This document shows positions 9,410-17,913 of a stretch of DNA of 37,883 nt, piece by piece. Every line of letters begins with the position of its first letter. The stretch's first letter is position 1. Made by a program: the position numbers and the translations under genes. The notes under the pieces were generated by a model, which did no database searches, was not told the origin of the DNA, and was given only the letters and a program-made list of their open reading frames with translations. Source of the DNA: Lachnospiraceae bacterium UBA3386 (GTDB lineage Bacteria; Bacillota; Clostridia; Lachnospirales; Lachnospiraceae); the NCBI GenBank assembly GCA_002358875.1, contig DEPS01000163.1, positions 16,847 to 54,729 of the forward strand, read 5' to 3'.

Positions 9410-11602
9410 TCAGAACCTCCTGCCCGATCCGGAGTGGGATCTCCCGGAGGAGCTGGTGTGTCGGCTCGAATATGACGAGCGTCCGCCGGAGGATGAGGAA
9501 CTGCTGCGCGAGCTTTCCGTACTCACAGGATCATATACGCGGTTGACGACCGTATTGATCAGCCGGTCTGAGATATCCCGGACAGATATACTGCTCGGAA
9601 CGACATAGGCGTTCGCGTTTTCCCTGAACGTCAGAGTTATCATATTGCTCTTCGCGCGGCTGAGACTGACAGCGCCGAAGATAAGGCCGGCGATACATTC
9701 AAGGACAGTAAAAAAGATCCAGGAGCCTGCCGATCTCGGCGCGCGGCCTGTGCGGAGCATGTGGCCAGCCTGCGACAGCCAGCTGTCCGCAGCCTCATAA
9801 AACCTCCGGTGCAGGATCACGTCTGTGCAGCGGTTCTCCAGCCGGCTGCGGTTGACGTCAGAGAGTTTTTCCTTACCTTTTCCGGAGGCATAGACAGAAC
9901 AGTATCCCGAATAATTCGGCCTCTTGAAAATGGTCAGGCAGATGCCGTCATAATCCTCCCCGAAGCCATAACCTCTGAAGGCATAATAGAGTTCCCCGTA
10001 CTCTTCTTTTTCAAGGATCCCCGGATGACAGGCCGTGTGGACAGCCACGTCGACCCCGTATTTTTCAGAGAGTTCCTTCGCTTTCGCTTCCAGCGACGCC
10101 GCCTCTTCCGCGCTCAGGATCCCTGCGTCGTCCACGACACGCGGGGCGTCCGCGTCATGTGTCCGCGTGATGCCGTTTATGCCCAGAACAGCCCATTCCT
10201 CGTTATAGGGGGAACCTGTCGTATACAGACGGCGGAAATTCTCGATCCAGTCCAGGACTCCCTTCCCGTAGTCCCCTGCCACCATGTACTCATAGAGCAG
10301 GTCGTCGATCTGGTTTGCGACGGTCTCGGTATAGAGCCCGGTCGTGACAGGCCCATGGCAGGAGCACCACCATCCCCTGTCATCGGGATCCATACAGACC
10401 ATGAGGCATACGCCCTCGAAATCATCGCCATACCCGTATCCGTTGAAATCGAAGAAGTCGTCCGCATAGTCCCTGTGGGAGGCCCCATAGGTGGAAACAT
10501 CCGTAAAAACAACCACGTCACGCTGAAGAGACTCCCTGATCCGGGAGATCCCCTCCTGCATCTGACGCTCCTCTTCCTCCGAAAAAATATCCGCCCTGTC
10601 CACAACACGGGGCGCCGATTCATCGTGATAAAAAGGGAAAGAAGACGGCTCCTTAGGATACCAGGCGGGCTTGTCAGCGCCCTCACCCACGCGCAGGGAA
10701 GGATCGGGATATTCCCCGTCAGGAAGAAGGAGGCTCTTTTTCTCATCCCCGGAGTTCCCGCCGGACTTTTCCGACGCATCCTCCACTTCGCTGCCGGCTT
10801 TTTCTGCGCCGTCCTCTTCCTCAGGACTCCGGCCGGAGCCGGAAGCTCCCTGTACCTCCAGGGCAGATTTCTTTCTGCCTTCATCGCTGTGCTCGTTCAA
10901 ATAATTTGACAGAAAGCGCATCGTCGCGTACATGGGTCCGTAAATGCCGTACTTCTCTCTGTACTTTGCGACTGCCCCCTCGACAAACTCCAGATAGGAG
11001 GCAGGAATTCTCCCTGCGGCCGCGCCGTAAGAGCGGATCACTACTTTGTCGGTCTGCGTATCCCAGACCATCTGGAAGCCGTCGCCGCCCGGCCCGTACC
11101 CGAAGCTGGCGTCCACATAATATCTTTCCGCAAATTCCTCGATCGTTTCGCCCTCATAGGTCTTTGGCGTGACCGCAATGAGGGACAGATCAAGCATGTG
11201 TGTCTCCATAAAAGAGATGCAGTCCTCATCCAGGCTGTTCTGCTGTGCCTCAGTAAGGCCATCCGCGGAAGCGCCCGAAGCGTCCACTGCCCGGTAAAAG
11301 TCTTCGTTCCAGAGCACTTCCTGCTCCCCGGCGGAGCCTTCTTCAGTAACTCCGGACTCTTCGGTCCCCGATTCCCCGGCGGAGTCTTTTTCGGTAACGC
11401 CGGGCTCCCCGATTCCCGATTCCCCGGCGGTCTCATCCGCCCCTGCGGACGCAGCGGCATTTTCCTCTTCAACCACCCTGTCCTGCCCTGCTTCAGCCGC
11501 TTCCTGCGCCCTTACAGAAGCCGAAAAAACGCCTCCGAAAAGGACAAGGCAGATGACCAGAGCCGCCAGGAGCCGCAAATCTCTTTTTTTCCGATGTTTC
11601 AT
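9410..11602 (-). CDS. Exported membrane-anchored protein with three TPM domains
   Basis: A 730-residue protein with a Sec signal peptide (residues 1-32). Three TPM-like domains follow: a degenerate first (about 125-240), and two clear ones (about 329-460 and 486-620) that share the opening PRVVDxAxI(F/L)SxEE and GYGxGxDxxGxCL. A membrane segment lies at about 625-647, and the end is a Ser/Arg/Gly-rich tail. TPM domains occur in plant TLP18.3, an acid phosphatase, and in bacterial proteins of poorly known function. Between signal and first domain are two 16-residue repeats (GESG...SA). A GGAGGT ribosome binding site precedes the ATG. The gene follows the zinc-ribbon membrane gene by 67 bases, probably in one operon. 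Function is not known; phosphatase activity would be inference. Confidence 0.85.
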   Translation of the reverse strand: MKHRKKRDLRLLAALVICLVLFGGVFSASVRAQEAAEAGQDRVVEEENAAASAGADETAGESGIGEPGVTEKDSAGESGTEESGVTEEGSAGEQEVLWNEDFYRAVDASGASADGLTEAQQNSLDEDCISFMETHMLDLSLIAVTPKTYEGETIEEFAERYYVDASFGYGPGGDGFQMVWDTQTDKVVIRSYGAAAGRIPASYLEFVEGAVAKYREKYGIYGPMYATMRFLSNYLNEHSDEGRKKSALEVQGASGSGRSPEEEDGAEKAGSEVEDASEKSGGNSGDEKKSLLLPDGEYPDPSLRVGEGADKPAWYPKEPSSFPFYHDESAPRVVDRADIFSEEEERQMQEGISRIRESLQRDVVVFTDVSTYGASHRDYADDFFDFNGYGYGDDFEGVCLMVCMDPDDRGWWCSCHGPVTTGLYTETVANQIDDLLYEYMVAGDYGKGVLDWIENFRRLYTTGSPYNEEWAVLGINGITRTHDADAPRVVDDAGILSAEEAASLEAKAKELSEKYGVDVAVHTACHPGILEKEEYGELYYAFRGYGFGEDYDGICLTIFKRPNYSGYCSVYASGKGKEKLSDVNRSRLENRCTDVILHRRFYEAADSWLSQAGHMLRTGRAPRSAGSWIFFTVLECIAGLIFGAVSLSRAKSNMITLTFRENANAYVVPSSISVRDISDRLINTVVNRVYDPVSTESSRSSSSSSGGRSSYSSRHTSSSGRSHSGSGRRF

Positions 11603-11669
11603 GCAGATACCTCCCTGCCGCGCAGGTTACTGTCTTCTATGCTCCCGGGTTTCAGAGAAACCGGTGCAA

Positions 11670-12941
11670 TTACATGCCCAGCATGTATTTCGCGACTGAA
11701 AAGGCGATAAGACCGCCGCTGACAATGGCAAATCGTTTGAGAAAGTACAAAAAGCTCACGCCGCTGTCCGTCGGTATTTCTCCCACGACCTTCCCCGTCT
11801 GGCCGTTGACGGCAAAATGATATTTTTTCCCCGCGTGTTCAATATCGAACATATAAACAGGATAAAGGATATATTGAGCATCCAGATTCGCATGCAGGCT
11901 GCTGCTGTGAGGAGTGACATTCATGTATCCTTTGACCGCGCGCGACGAGACGATGGACTGCGCAGTCGACAGCATGCGCTTTTTTGCCCTGTGCTCGACA
12001 TCCTGTCGTTTGTCATCAAAGCGGTCCGCTGTAAAACCGGCAAGATAGCGCATGTCAAAGGGAACCGTCTTATCCGCGTAAAAAGGTTCCAGGGAATCCA
12101 TCAGACAATTATCCACCTTCTGGCTGGCGTCGACCGGGATATTTTTAAAATCCATTGCCGCTTCCCTTGCAAGCCGGTAATAAGAGGTCGTCGTGATACG
12201 GTAGTCACCGCTCCTGCTTGTGGCGCTGGTCTGCGCATTAAAGTTCACCTCTCCGGAGATCCTGCCGTTAAACACCCAGAAGGGCACATAGACCCCCGTC
12301 ACCTTTCCCATTGTGCTCTCAGAAAAGAAACGCGGGGGAAGGAGCTTTTTGTTCCGGTAAAAGCGGTTGACCGCATCCGGCAGATCCTTTGCCTGGATGG
12401 TGAAGGGGATCACCCCGTCGGGCCTGAGGCTTCCCGAAACCTTGTCCGTCAGGACGATATTGTTTCTGCAGTAAGGACAGGTGAGCGCCACCTGCTCGGG
12501 AGGCGCGATGACCGATGCCCCGCAGGAGACGCAGCTGTAGACCGGAAGCGTTTCAGCCCCCGGAAAGGCGTGAACGTTCTTCAAATTCGCAAAGTCGAAG
12601 CCTTCGAGCCGGTCCCCTTCGGACTCTCCGTCCTGCGCCGGCTTCTCTTCCCGGGCCGGGGAACTCCCCGCCGCGGCAGCTCCCGACGGTGCAGGCCCGG
12701 ACGAGGCAGTTCCCGATGCGGCAGACTCTGACGGTACAGTCCCGCCCGCGGACGCACCCTTCCCGGCTTTTTCCGGCTTCTTTGCAGGAGCCGCCCCGCC
12801 GGGCTTTTTCTTCATTTTTCCCGTGTCTGCCTGGACATCGGTCACAGTCCCGCAGTAATCGCACACCAGCTTCCCGCTGGCCGGATCAAAACGCTGCGGA
12901 GCACCGCAGGCCGGACACTTCTGTTCCGCAATCTGGCTCAT
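11670..12941 (-). CDS. Double zinc-ribbon membrane protein
   Basis: A 423-residue protein. An N-terminal zinc ribbon (CPACGAPQ..CDYCG, residues 9-32) is followed by an Ala/Pro/Ser/Gly-rich linker (about 40-110) and a second ribbon (CVSCG..CPYC, about 140-160). The body (about 165-400) has beta-rich sequence with WVFNGRISGEVNFNAQ and YPVYMFDIEHAGKKYHFAVNGQ, and one membrane segment ends the protein (FAIVSGGLIAFSVAKYMLGM). This resembles bacterial proteins named TFIIB-type zinc-ribbon-containing, for which no function is established. GGAG precedes the ATG at 12939-12941. It sits directly upstream of the TPM protein, and a joint envelope role is inference. Confidence 0.75.
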   Translation of the reverse strand: MSQIAEQKCPACGAPQRFDPASGKLVCDYCGTVTDVQADTGKMKKKPGGAAPAKKPEKAGKGASAGGTVPSESAASGTASSGPAPSGAAAAGSSPAREEKPAQDGESEGDRLEGFDFANLKNVHAFPGAETLPVYSCVSCGASVIAPPEQVALTCPYCRNNIVLTDKVSGSLRPDGVIPFTIQAKDLPDAVNRFYRNKKLLPPRFFSESTMGKVTGVYVPFWVFNGRISGEVNFNAQTSATSRSGDYRITTTSYYRLAREAAMDFKNIPVDASQKVDNCLMDSLEPFYADKTVPFDMRYLAGFTADRFDDKRQDVEHRAKKRMLSTAQSIVSSRAVKGYMNVTPHSSSLHANLDAQYILYPVYMFDIEHAGKKYHFAVNGQTGKVVGEIPTDSGVSFLYFLKRFAIVSGGLIAFSVAKYMLGM

Positions 12942-13053
12942 TTCATATTTCTCCAGTTTCTTTTTAACCTTAGATGGGTGAAGCTTTCCTCCACCGATGA
13001 TGTTTTGGAAGACTACACAGCTTCCCGCAGCCCGCGGAGCTTTGCCGGACCTC

Positions 13054-14388
13054 TCATCTTTTGTTGGACCGCCTCCAGATGTTCATGCGCTGCGCCTCTC
13101 TGATGAGCTCCTCCCTGTAATCTGGGTGGGCCAGGCCGATCAGCATTTCCGCCCGTTCCCAGGTGGAACGGCCCTCCAGGTTTGCAGCCCCGTATTCGGT
13201 CACAATGAAATATACCGAGGACCTGGGGGAAGTCACGATCTCGCCGCCAAAATGCGGCAGAATGTTGCTGTGCACTCTTCCCTCCCTGTCGGTAAAGGTG
13301 GAAGGCAGACACAAAAAAGCCTTCCCACCGCGGGAGGCGGAGGCTCCCAGCAAAAAGTCCAGCTGGCCGCCGGTACCGCTGATCTGGCGAAGTCCTGTGC
13401 TCTCCGATGAGACCTGACCGAAAAGATCCACGTTCAGGCACTCGTTGATAGACACCATATTATCGATCTGTCCGATAATGGACGGATCATTGACATATTC
13501 AAGCGGACAGAAGGCAATGCCGGGATTTTCGTCCAGCCAGTCGTAGAGCCTGTCCGTGCCCAGCGCCGTACCTGCGACCCCTTTTCCCCGAAAGATCTTT
13601 TTTCTCCGGTTCGTCAGCTTTCCGGCTTCATACAGATCCACATAGGCATCCGTGCAGAGCTCGGTATGCATGCCCATGTCCTTGAGATCCGACTGGGCCA
13701 GCATTCCTCCTACGACGGACGGAAGGCTGCCGATACCGAACTGCAGCGTCGCGCCGTCCGGGATATAAGGGAAGATGTATTCGGCAATCCGCAGGTCCAC
13801 CTCAGACGGCTTTCCGACAACCACCTGGGGGAGCCGGGGATGGTCCCCCTCCACGATATAATCCACCCCTGTTATATGGATGCAGTCCCCGAATCCCCCG
13901 CTCACTCTGGGAAGGCGCTCGTTGACCTCCACAATCACGATGTCCGCCCGATCCAGGATCCCCTGCGCCGTTCCCGTTCCGCAGGACAGGCTGAAGAAGC
14001 CGTGCCGGTCCATGGGCGTCACCGAGCACATGGCCACATTTACGTTCAGAAAATGCTCATAATATGGCACCACATTGTGGAACACCATAGGGATGTAGCT
14101 GCACAGCCCCCGGTCGCACAGCCTCCTTTCATAGGATGAGCAGTGCCAGGTATTATAAATAAAATGCTCTCTGGACGGATCGCACTCCGCGACCTCGATG
14201 GGGCCGAACAAGAGGTTCCCCCTCACCTTGACGTCCAGAAGCTCCTCTTTTCTGCCCGCCAGTGCCTTGTCCAGAAGACAGGGAAAGCCCAGTGTCATTG
14301 TATAGTCCACCCAGTCACCGCTCTTAACACAGCGGACCGCCTCCTCCGGAGTCCTTAGCTTCTGTCTGTACATCTGATAAACATCCAT
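13054..14388 (-). CDS. Acetyl-CoA hydrolase/CoA-transferase family (butyryl-CoA:acetate type)
   Basis: A 444-residue cytoplasmic CoA-transferase. Family members move CoA between butyryl-CoA or 4-hydroxybutyryl-CoA and acetate through a glutamyl-CoA intermediate, the last step of butyrate formation in many gut clostridia. Visible motifs are LQFGIGSLPSVVGG, the segment MHTELCTDAYVDLYEAG with the candidate catalytic Glu, ISGTGGQLDFLLGA, and the ending AHPDYREELIREA. I chose the ATG at 14386-14388 (MDVYQMYRQKL) since GGGAG lies 8 bases upstream and the family starts there; an upstream in-frame extension has no homology. The sequence departs from typical But proteins in its middle (FSLSCGTGTAQGILDRAD), so the acyl donor is uncertain. 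Confidence 0.85.
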   Translation of the reverse strand: MDVYQMYRQKLRTPEEAVRCVKSGDWVDYTMTLGFPCLLDKALAGRKEELLDVKVRGNLLFGPIEVAECDPSREHFIYNTWHCSSYERRLCDRGLCSYIPMVFHNVVPYYEHFLNVNVAMCSVTPMDRHGFFSLSCGTGTAQGILDRADIVIVEVNERLPRVSGGFGDCIHITGVDYIVEGDHPRLPQVVVGKPSEVDLRIAEYIFPYIPDGATLQFGIGSLPSVVGGMLAQSDLKDMGMHTELCTDAYVDLYEAGKLTNRRKKIFRGKGVAGTALGTDRLYDWLDENPGIAFCPLEYVNDPSIIGQIDNMVSINECLNVDLFGQVSSESTGLRQISGTGGQLDFLLGASASRGGKAFLCLPSTFTDREGRVHSNILPHFGGEIVTSPRSSVYFIVTEYGAANLEGRSTWERAEMLIGLAHPDYREELIREAQRMNIWRRSNKR

Positions 14389-14518
14389 GCTATAATCTCC
14401 CTTCCCGAAGCTGTGCACGCCAAAGACTGCCTGATCTGTGACAATAAAACCGTAATTGTTCTTTCCTGCCGCCAGCAAAGCTTCACAGGCCCGCCGTAAG
14501 TTCAGGATTTATACTTTT

Positions 14519-14548
14519 TTTATATGTTCGTGCATCCTTTTTTCACAA
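14519..14548 (-). promoter_or_regulatory. Candidate promoter of the CoA-transferase gene
   Basis: Minus-strand TTGTGA (14543-14548), 18-base spacer, TATAAA (14519-14524). It would give a leader of about 125 bases before the ATG at 14388. The diverging membrane-protein gene starts 35 bases to its right. Confidence 0.45.
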
Positions 14549-14582
14549 ACTGCGACTATCCTGTTAAAGGAGGTATTTAATT

Positions 14583-14978
14583 ATGATTGCAGAACTTCTG
14601 GATCTTTTCGTGCGCGGTATCGCGCGCATACATGACCATATTCTGGAGCTCAATGATTCAAGCTCCCTGGTACTCTCGGACAAAGAACTTCATTTCGTCG
14701 TAATGGGTGTCGCGGGAATGGCTTTTCTGCTGGTCATCTACCCGCTGTTCCTGCTTCTGTCAAAACGGCATGTACTCGTCATCGCATGGATCTATGTCTT
14801 TACGGTCATGGTCATGCTTTCCTTCGCGATCGAGATCGGTCAGGGGCTCTCCGATACCGGCACAATGGATATGCGCGACGTCATCTCCGGGCTGGCCGGT
14901 TTTCTTGCCCTGTTTTTCGTTTTCGCGATCGTACGGGCTCTCTTTCTGGCGATCCTTGGACTTTTTAAGGGTGACTGA
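14583..14978 (+). CDS. Small membrane protein, possibly VanZ-like
   Basis: A 131-residue protein with three hydrophobic segments: about 39-59 (FVVMGVAGMAFLLVIYPLFLLL), 62-86 (HVLVIAWIYVFTVMVMLSFAIEI) and 100-126 (ISGLAGFLALFFVFAIVRALFLAI). The stretch FAIEIGQGLSDTGTMDMRDVISG recalls the (E)xxQ..(G)xxDxxDxxxN region of VanZ-like proteins, so a relation is possible but not secure. AAAGGAGG precedes the ATG at good distance. It diverges from the CoA-transferase and its terminator lies inside the end of the oppositely oriented EIIC gene. Confidence 0.7.
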   Translation: MIAELLDLFVRGIARIHDHILELNDSSSLVLSDKELHFVVMGVAGMAFLLVIYPLFLLLSKRHVLVIAWIYVFTVMVMLSFAIEIGQGLSDTGTMDMRDVISGLAGFLALFFVFAIVRALFLAILGLFKGD

Positions 14979-14988
14979 TCTTTTCCGG

Positions 14989-17610
14989 CTACAACCCGTG
15001 GGTTTGCGGGTTTTTCGCCGCCTTCTTCCAGAAGCCCAGCGTGATGGCCGTGATAAGGGAACCCACCAGGATGGCAGCCAGATATCGCATGGGGTGCCCC
15101 ATGACCGGAAGCACGAACAGTCCTCCGTGCGGAGCCGGGAGCGTGCAGCCAAGCAGCATCGACAAGAAGCCGGCCGTCCCGGAGCCGATCATACAACAGG
15201 GGATCACTCTGATAAAATCCGTAAAAACGTAGGGCAGGGCGCCCTCGGTAATAAAGGACAGACCCATGAAGAGCGCGCTCACACCGCGCTCTTTTTCATC
15301 CTCCGTGAACTTATTTCGGAAAAAGACTGTAGATAAGGCGATTCCGATCGGTGGGACCATGCCGCCGATCATGACAGCCGCCATAATGTCCGTCCTCCCC
15401 GACAGAAGGCCGTTCACGCCGTAATTATACGCGACCTTGTTGATGATCCCTCCCATGTCAACCGCCATCATAGCGCCGGCAAACGCGCCTACGGCGGCAT
15501 TGCCCGTCCCCGAGAGATGATCAAGCAAAGTGACAAAAGTCGCGCCTACGGAGGAGGAAAGCGGCGTAATGATCAGCACCGACAGCAGCTGCATCAGGAT
15601 AAGGTTAAATACAGGGTAAATAATGATCGGCCCGGCCTTGCGGATCCACAGAGGAAACCTCTTCATAAACTGGCGCACTTCGTTGGTTATGATGCCTGCG
15701 GCAAAGCCAGCGATCATGGCCCCGATGAATCCGGCGTTGCTGCTGATCGTCATATTGCCGCCAACGAAGCCCGTCATGAACGCCTCCTCACCGGCAATGC
15801 CGTAGGCCATGAACCCGGCAAATACAGGCAGCATGAAATTGAAGGTAATACCTCCGAGATTTTTAAGTGCAGCAGCCTGCTCCGTGATCGATCCGAAATT
15901 TGCCCGGTCTGCGACCGACAGGGCAGACAGGTCCACTGCCGCCGCGTCGAAAAGGAAAGCCAGGGCGATCAGGATGCCCCCGCCTGCGACAAAGGGTGCC
16001 ATCCAGCGCACCCCCAGCATGGTGCTGTCGATCAGCTTCCCCTGCACGTAGCCCTTGATCCGTTTTCCAAGCCTCACCTTTTCCGCAGCCAGTTTGTGCC
16101 CGGTCTCGGAAAGAGCAGCCTCCAGGCCGGAGACTTCTTCCTTTACCGACTTTCCGGACTCTTTATTTGCTTCTGCCTGCTCAGGCAGACCTGCTTTTTC
16201 TTCCGCCGTCTGTCCGGCGCGCCCTGTGACCGGGACGGCCTCTGCACCCTTCATGTCCGGACGATAGACCGTCGCCTGGTTGCGCCCCTTTTCCTTGGAT
16301 CTATACAGAGCCAGATCCGCCTTCTCCGACAGTCTGACCAGCTGTGTCTCCCCGCCCGCGGGAGCCACCCCCGCGCTGATCGTCATTCTGAAGCCATCGT
16401 CCATCCTGGAGGACTCGATCGTTCCGCAAAGGGCACTGAGGGCGGCATGCGCTTTTTCCGGAGGAACCGGCAACAGGCCTATAAACTCATCTCCTCCCCA
16501 GCGCCCGGCAAGCCCTCCGTGCTTTTTCACCATTTCCCTTATCTTCTGCGCCAGATACTGCAGCGCATGATCTCCGGCGGCATGGCCGTAATTATCATTG
16601 ATCTGTTTAAAATAGTCGATGTCTAAAAGAAAGATGGAAAAATCCGTCCCGGAACCTGACTGAATAAACTCGGCAAATTCACTGTTGAACGACTTCCTGT
16701 TGGCCAGACCTGTCAGTTCATCCGTCGTCGCGAAGCGGATCAGCTCGCGGCGGTACTTGGCGGAGCTGTTTGCCGTCAGAATGATCATTACCAGCACCAG
16801 AAGGACGTCGATCAACATAAAAAGGGTGAACTGCTGCCGCTGCAGAGCCTGCGCGGAATCCGCCATATTGATGACAACAAGGAAAAGACTCCCGTTATAG
16901 ATCGGACGCACAATACAGCACTTCTGGTGCAGAAGGATCCCCGCCTTCCTGCCTACCCAGCAGACAGCGATCCCTTTCTCCGCCGCCTCTTCCAGAACAG
17001 AGGCCTTCAGCGCCTCCTGAAGCGCCGCGTCCTGCAGGCCCGTCCCGCTCCCTTTGGAAACACTTCCCGGGGCATAGCCTCCCGCGGCAGCACTCTCTGC
17101 ATCAGTTCTTCCCGCGGCAGTACTGTCTTCCGAAACGCTTCCTTCTGAAACATTTTCCCTGCCCTTTCCCCTGAAATGGGCACTGTAGCGCGTCCCGTTT
17201 CCATAGTAACAGTTTCCGCTCTCATCCAGGATCCACACATTGCTCTCATTACCGATCTTCTCCTCGATCTCCTGCAGCTCCTGTGTGAGCAGATCATCCG
17301 CAGCATCCGAGATCATCCTGTACCTCGGAATCCGCTCATTTAGATCATGAGAAAGAAGCGTTGAGGAGAGATTTGTCTCCACCTCAACCGCCGTAAACAG
17401 CATTTTGGTATTAAAATTCCAAAAGAGCAGGCCGCTTCCCAGGAACGTAATAATTATGATAGTAATGACCAGAATATTCTGCAAAGCGCTGCGCATGCGC
17501 ACCCCCGTTTCATGTGCCTGGTTGGTTACAGTGCGGTTTTTGGTGTGCTTTTTCAGGGAGCTGTTAAAAAGTCCCGCCTGATTCCTTTTCCAGAACTGCT
17601 GCAGCTTCAC
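14989..17610 (-). CDS. Membrane diguanylate cyclase fused to a fructose-type PTS EIIC domain
   Basis: An 873-residue fusion. Membrane helix 1 (about 42-66), an extracytoplasmic region (67-258, containing WILDESGNCYYGNGT, a cache-like strand, and a Ser/Gly/Ala-rich insert), helix 2 (260-280), then a GGDEF domain (288-449) with DELTGLANR, LLDIDYFKQINDNYGH and an intact GGDEF at 372-376. The RxxD inhibitory site is absent (KHGG at that place). After a linker (450-530) comes a complete fructose-type EIIC (531-862) with FITEGALPY and LPAPHGG. No EIIA, EIIB or EAL part is present, and none is nearby. GGDEF domains make cyclic di-GMP from two GTP; EIIC forms the sugar channel of the phosphotransferase system. 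The GTG at 17608-17610 fits the frame but lacks a clear ribosome binding site; an ATG at 17496 after GGGGG is the alternative. Confidence 0.9.
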   Translation of the reverse strand: MKLQQFWKRNQAGLFNSSLKKHTKNRTVTNQAHETGVRMRSALQNILVITIIIITFLGSGLLFWNFNTKMLFTAVEVETNLSSTLLSHDLNERIPRYRMISDAADDLLTQELQEIEEKIGNESNVWILDESGNCYYGNGTRYSAHFRGKGRENVSEGSVSEDSTAAGRTDAESAAAGGYAPGSVSKGSGTGLQDAALQEALKASVLEEAAEKGIAVCWVGRKAGILLHQKCCIVRPIYNGSLFLVVINMADSAQALQRQQFTLFMLIDVLLVLVMIILTANSSAKYRRELIRFATTDELTGLANRKSFNSEFAEFIQSGSGTDFSIFLLDIDYFKQINDNYGHAAGDHALQYLAQKIREMVKKHGGLAGRWGGDEFIGLLPVPPEKAHAALSALCGTIESSRMDDGFRMTISAGVAPAGGETQLVRLSEKADLALYRSKEKGRNQATVYRPDMKGAEAVPVTGRAGQTAEEKAGLPEQAEANKESGKSVKEEVSGLEAALSETGHKLAAEKVRLGKRIKGYVQGKLIDSTMLGVRWMAPFVAGGGILIALAFLFDAAAVDLSALSVADRANFGSITEQAAALKNLGGITFNFMLPVFAGFMAYGIAGEEAFMTGFVGGNMTISSNAGFIGAMIAGFAAGIITNEVRQFMKRFPLWIRKAGPIIIYPVFNLILMQLLSVLIITPLSSSVGATFVTLLDHLSGTGNAAVGAFAGAMMAVDMGGIINKVAYNYGVNGLLSGRTDIMAAVMIGGMVPPIGIALSTVFFRNKFTEDEKERGVSALFMGLSFITEGALPYVFTDFIRVIPCCMIGSGTAGFLSMLLGCTLPAPHGGLFVLPVMGHPMRYLAAILVGSLITAITLGFWKKAAKNPQTHGL
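14993..15015 (+). terminator. Intrinsic terminator of the small membrane protein gene
   Basis: AACCCG and CGGGTT form a 6-base-pair stem around an 8-base loop, followed by TTTTTC. It lies over the last codons of the minus-strand diguanylate cyclase/EIIC gene, so the two convergent genes share this DNA. Confidence 0.6.
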
Positions 17611-17673
17611 CCGGGACGCAATTTTACATGCTTACAGTTTCGCGTCTGCAGTCCGTAATCGACAGTTAAAAAT

Positions 17674-17679
17674 ATTATA
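17674..17679 (-). promoter_or_regulatory. Extended -10 element for the diguanylate cyclase/EIIC gene
   Basis: On the minus strand TGTTATAAT gives a perfect -10 with the TGn extension, which can replace a good -35. Transcription would start near 17667. The 17611-17913 gap holds this promoter, the opposing glucokinase promoter and little else. Confidence 0.5.
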
Positions 17680-17716
17680 ACATAGATTGCGCATATTTTC
17701 GCCCGACATACAAAAC

Positions 17717-17746
17717 TTGCGCTCAACAGCTGTTGTCATTTATAAT
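17717..17746 (+). promoter_or_regulatory. Promoter of the glucokinase gene with palindromic spacer
   Basis: TTGCGC (17717-17722), an 18-base spacer and TATAAT (17741-17746). The spacer contains the perfect 12-base palindrome CAACAGCTGTTG at 17724-17735, well placed for a repressor. The leader to the ATG at 17914 is about 160 bases. Confidence 0.6.
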
Positions 17747-17913
17747 AAACACAATAATAACCGTTCAGTGTTCCCCTTTTTGCAAATACTTCCGCCTGTT
17801 GATCCAAAAGACCTTTGCTCCTGCATCCGTCCGGGCAGAAATACTTTGTATCCGCAATCCTCAGACCTTCCGGAACGCTGAGCACAAAGGATAAAAAAGA
17901 AGGGAGATAAAAA

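Noticed and set aside
9761..10909. Plus-strand open frame of 382 codons opposite the TPM gene
   Set aside because: Antisense to clear TPM domains; no start signal or homology.
17611..17913. Cyclic di-GMP riboswitch in the leader of the cyclase/EIIC or glucokinase genes
   Set aside because: I looked for GEMM-type conserved stems and saw none; only promoter elements and a short palindrome are supported.
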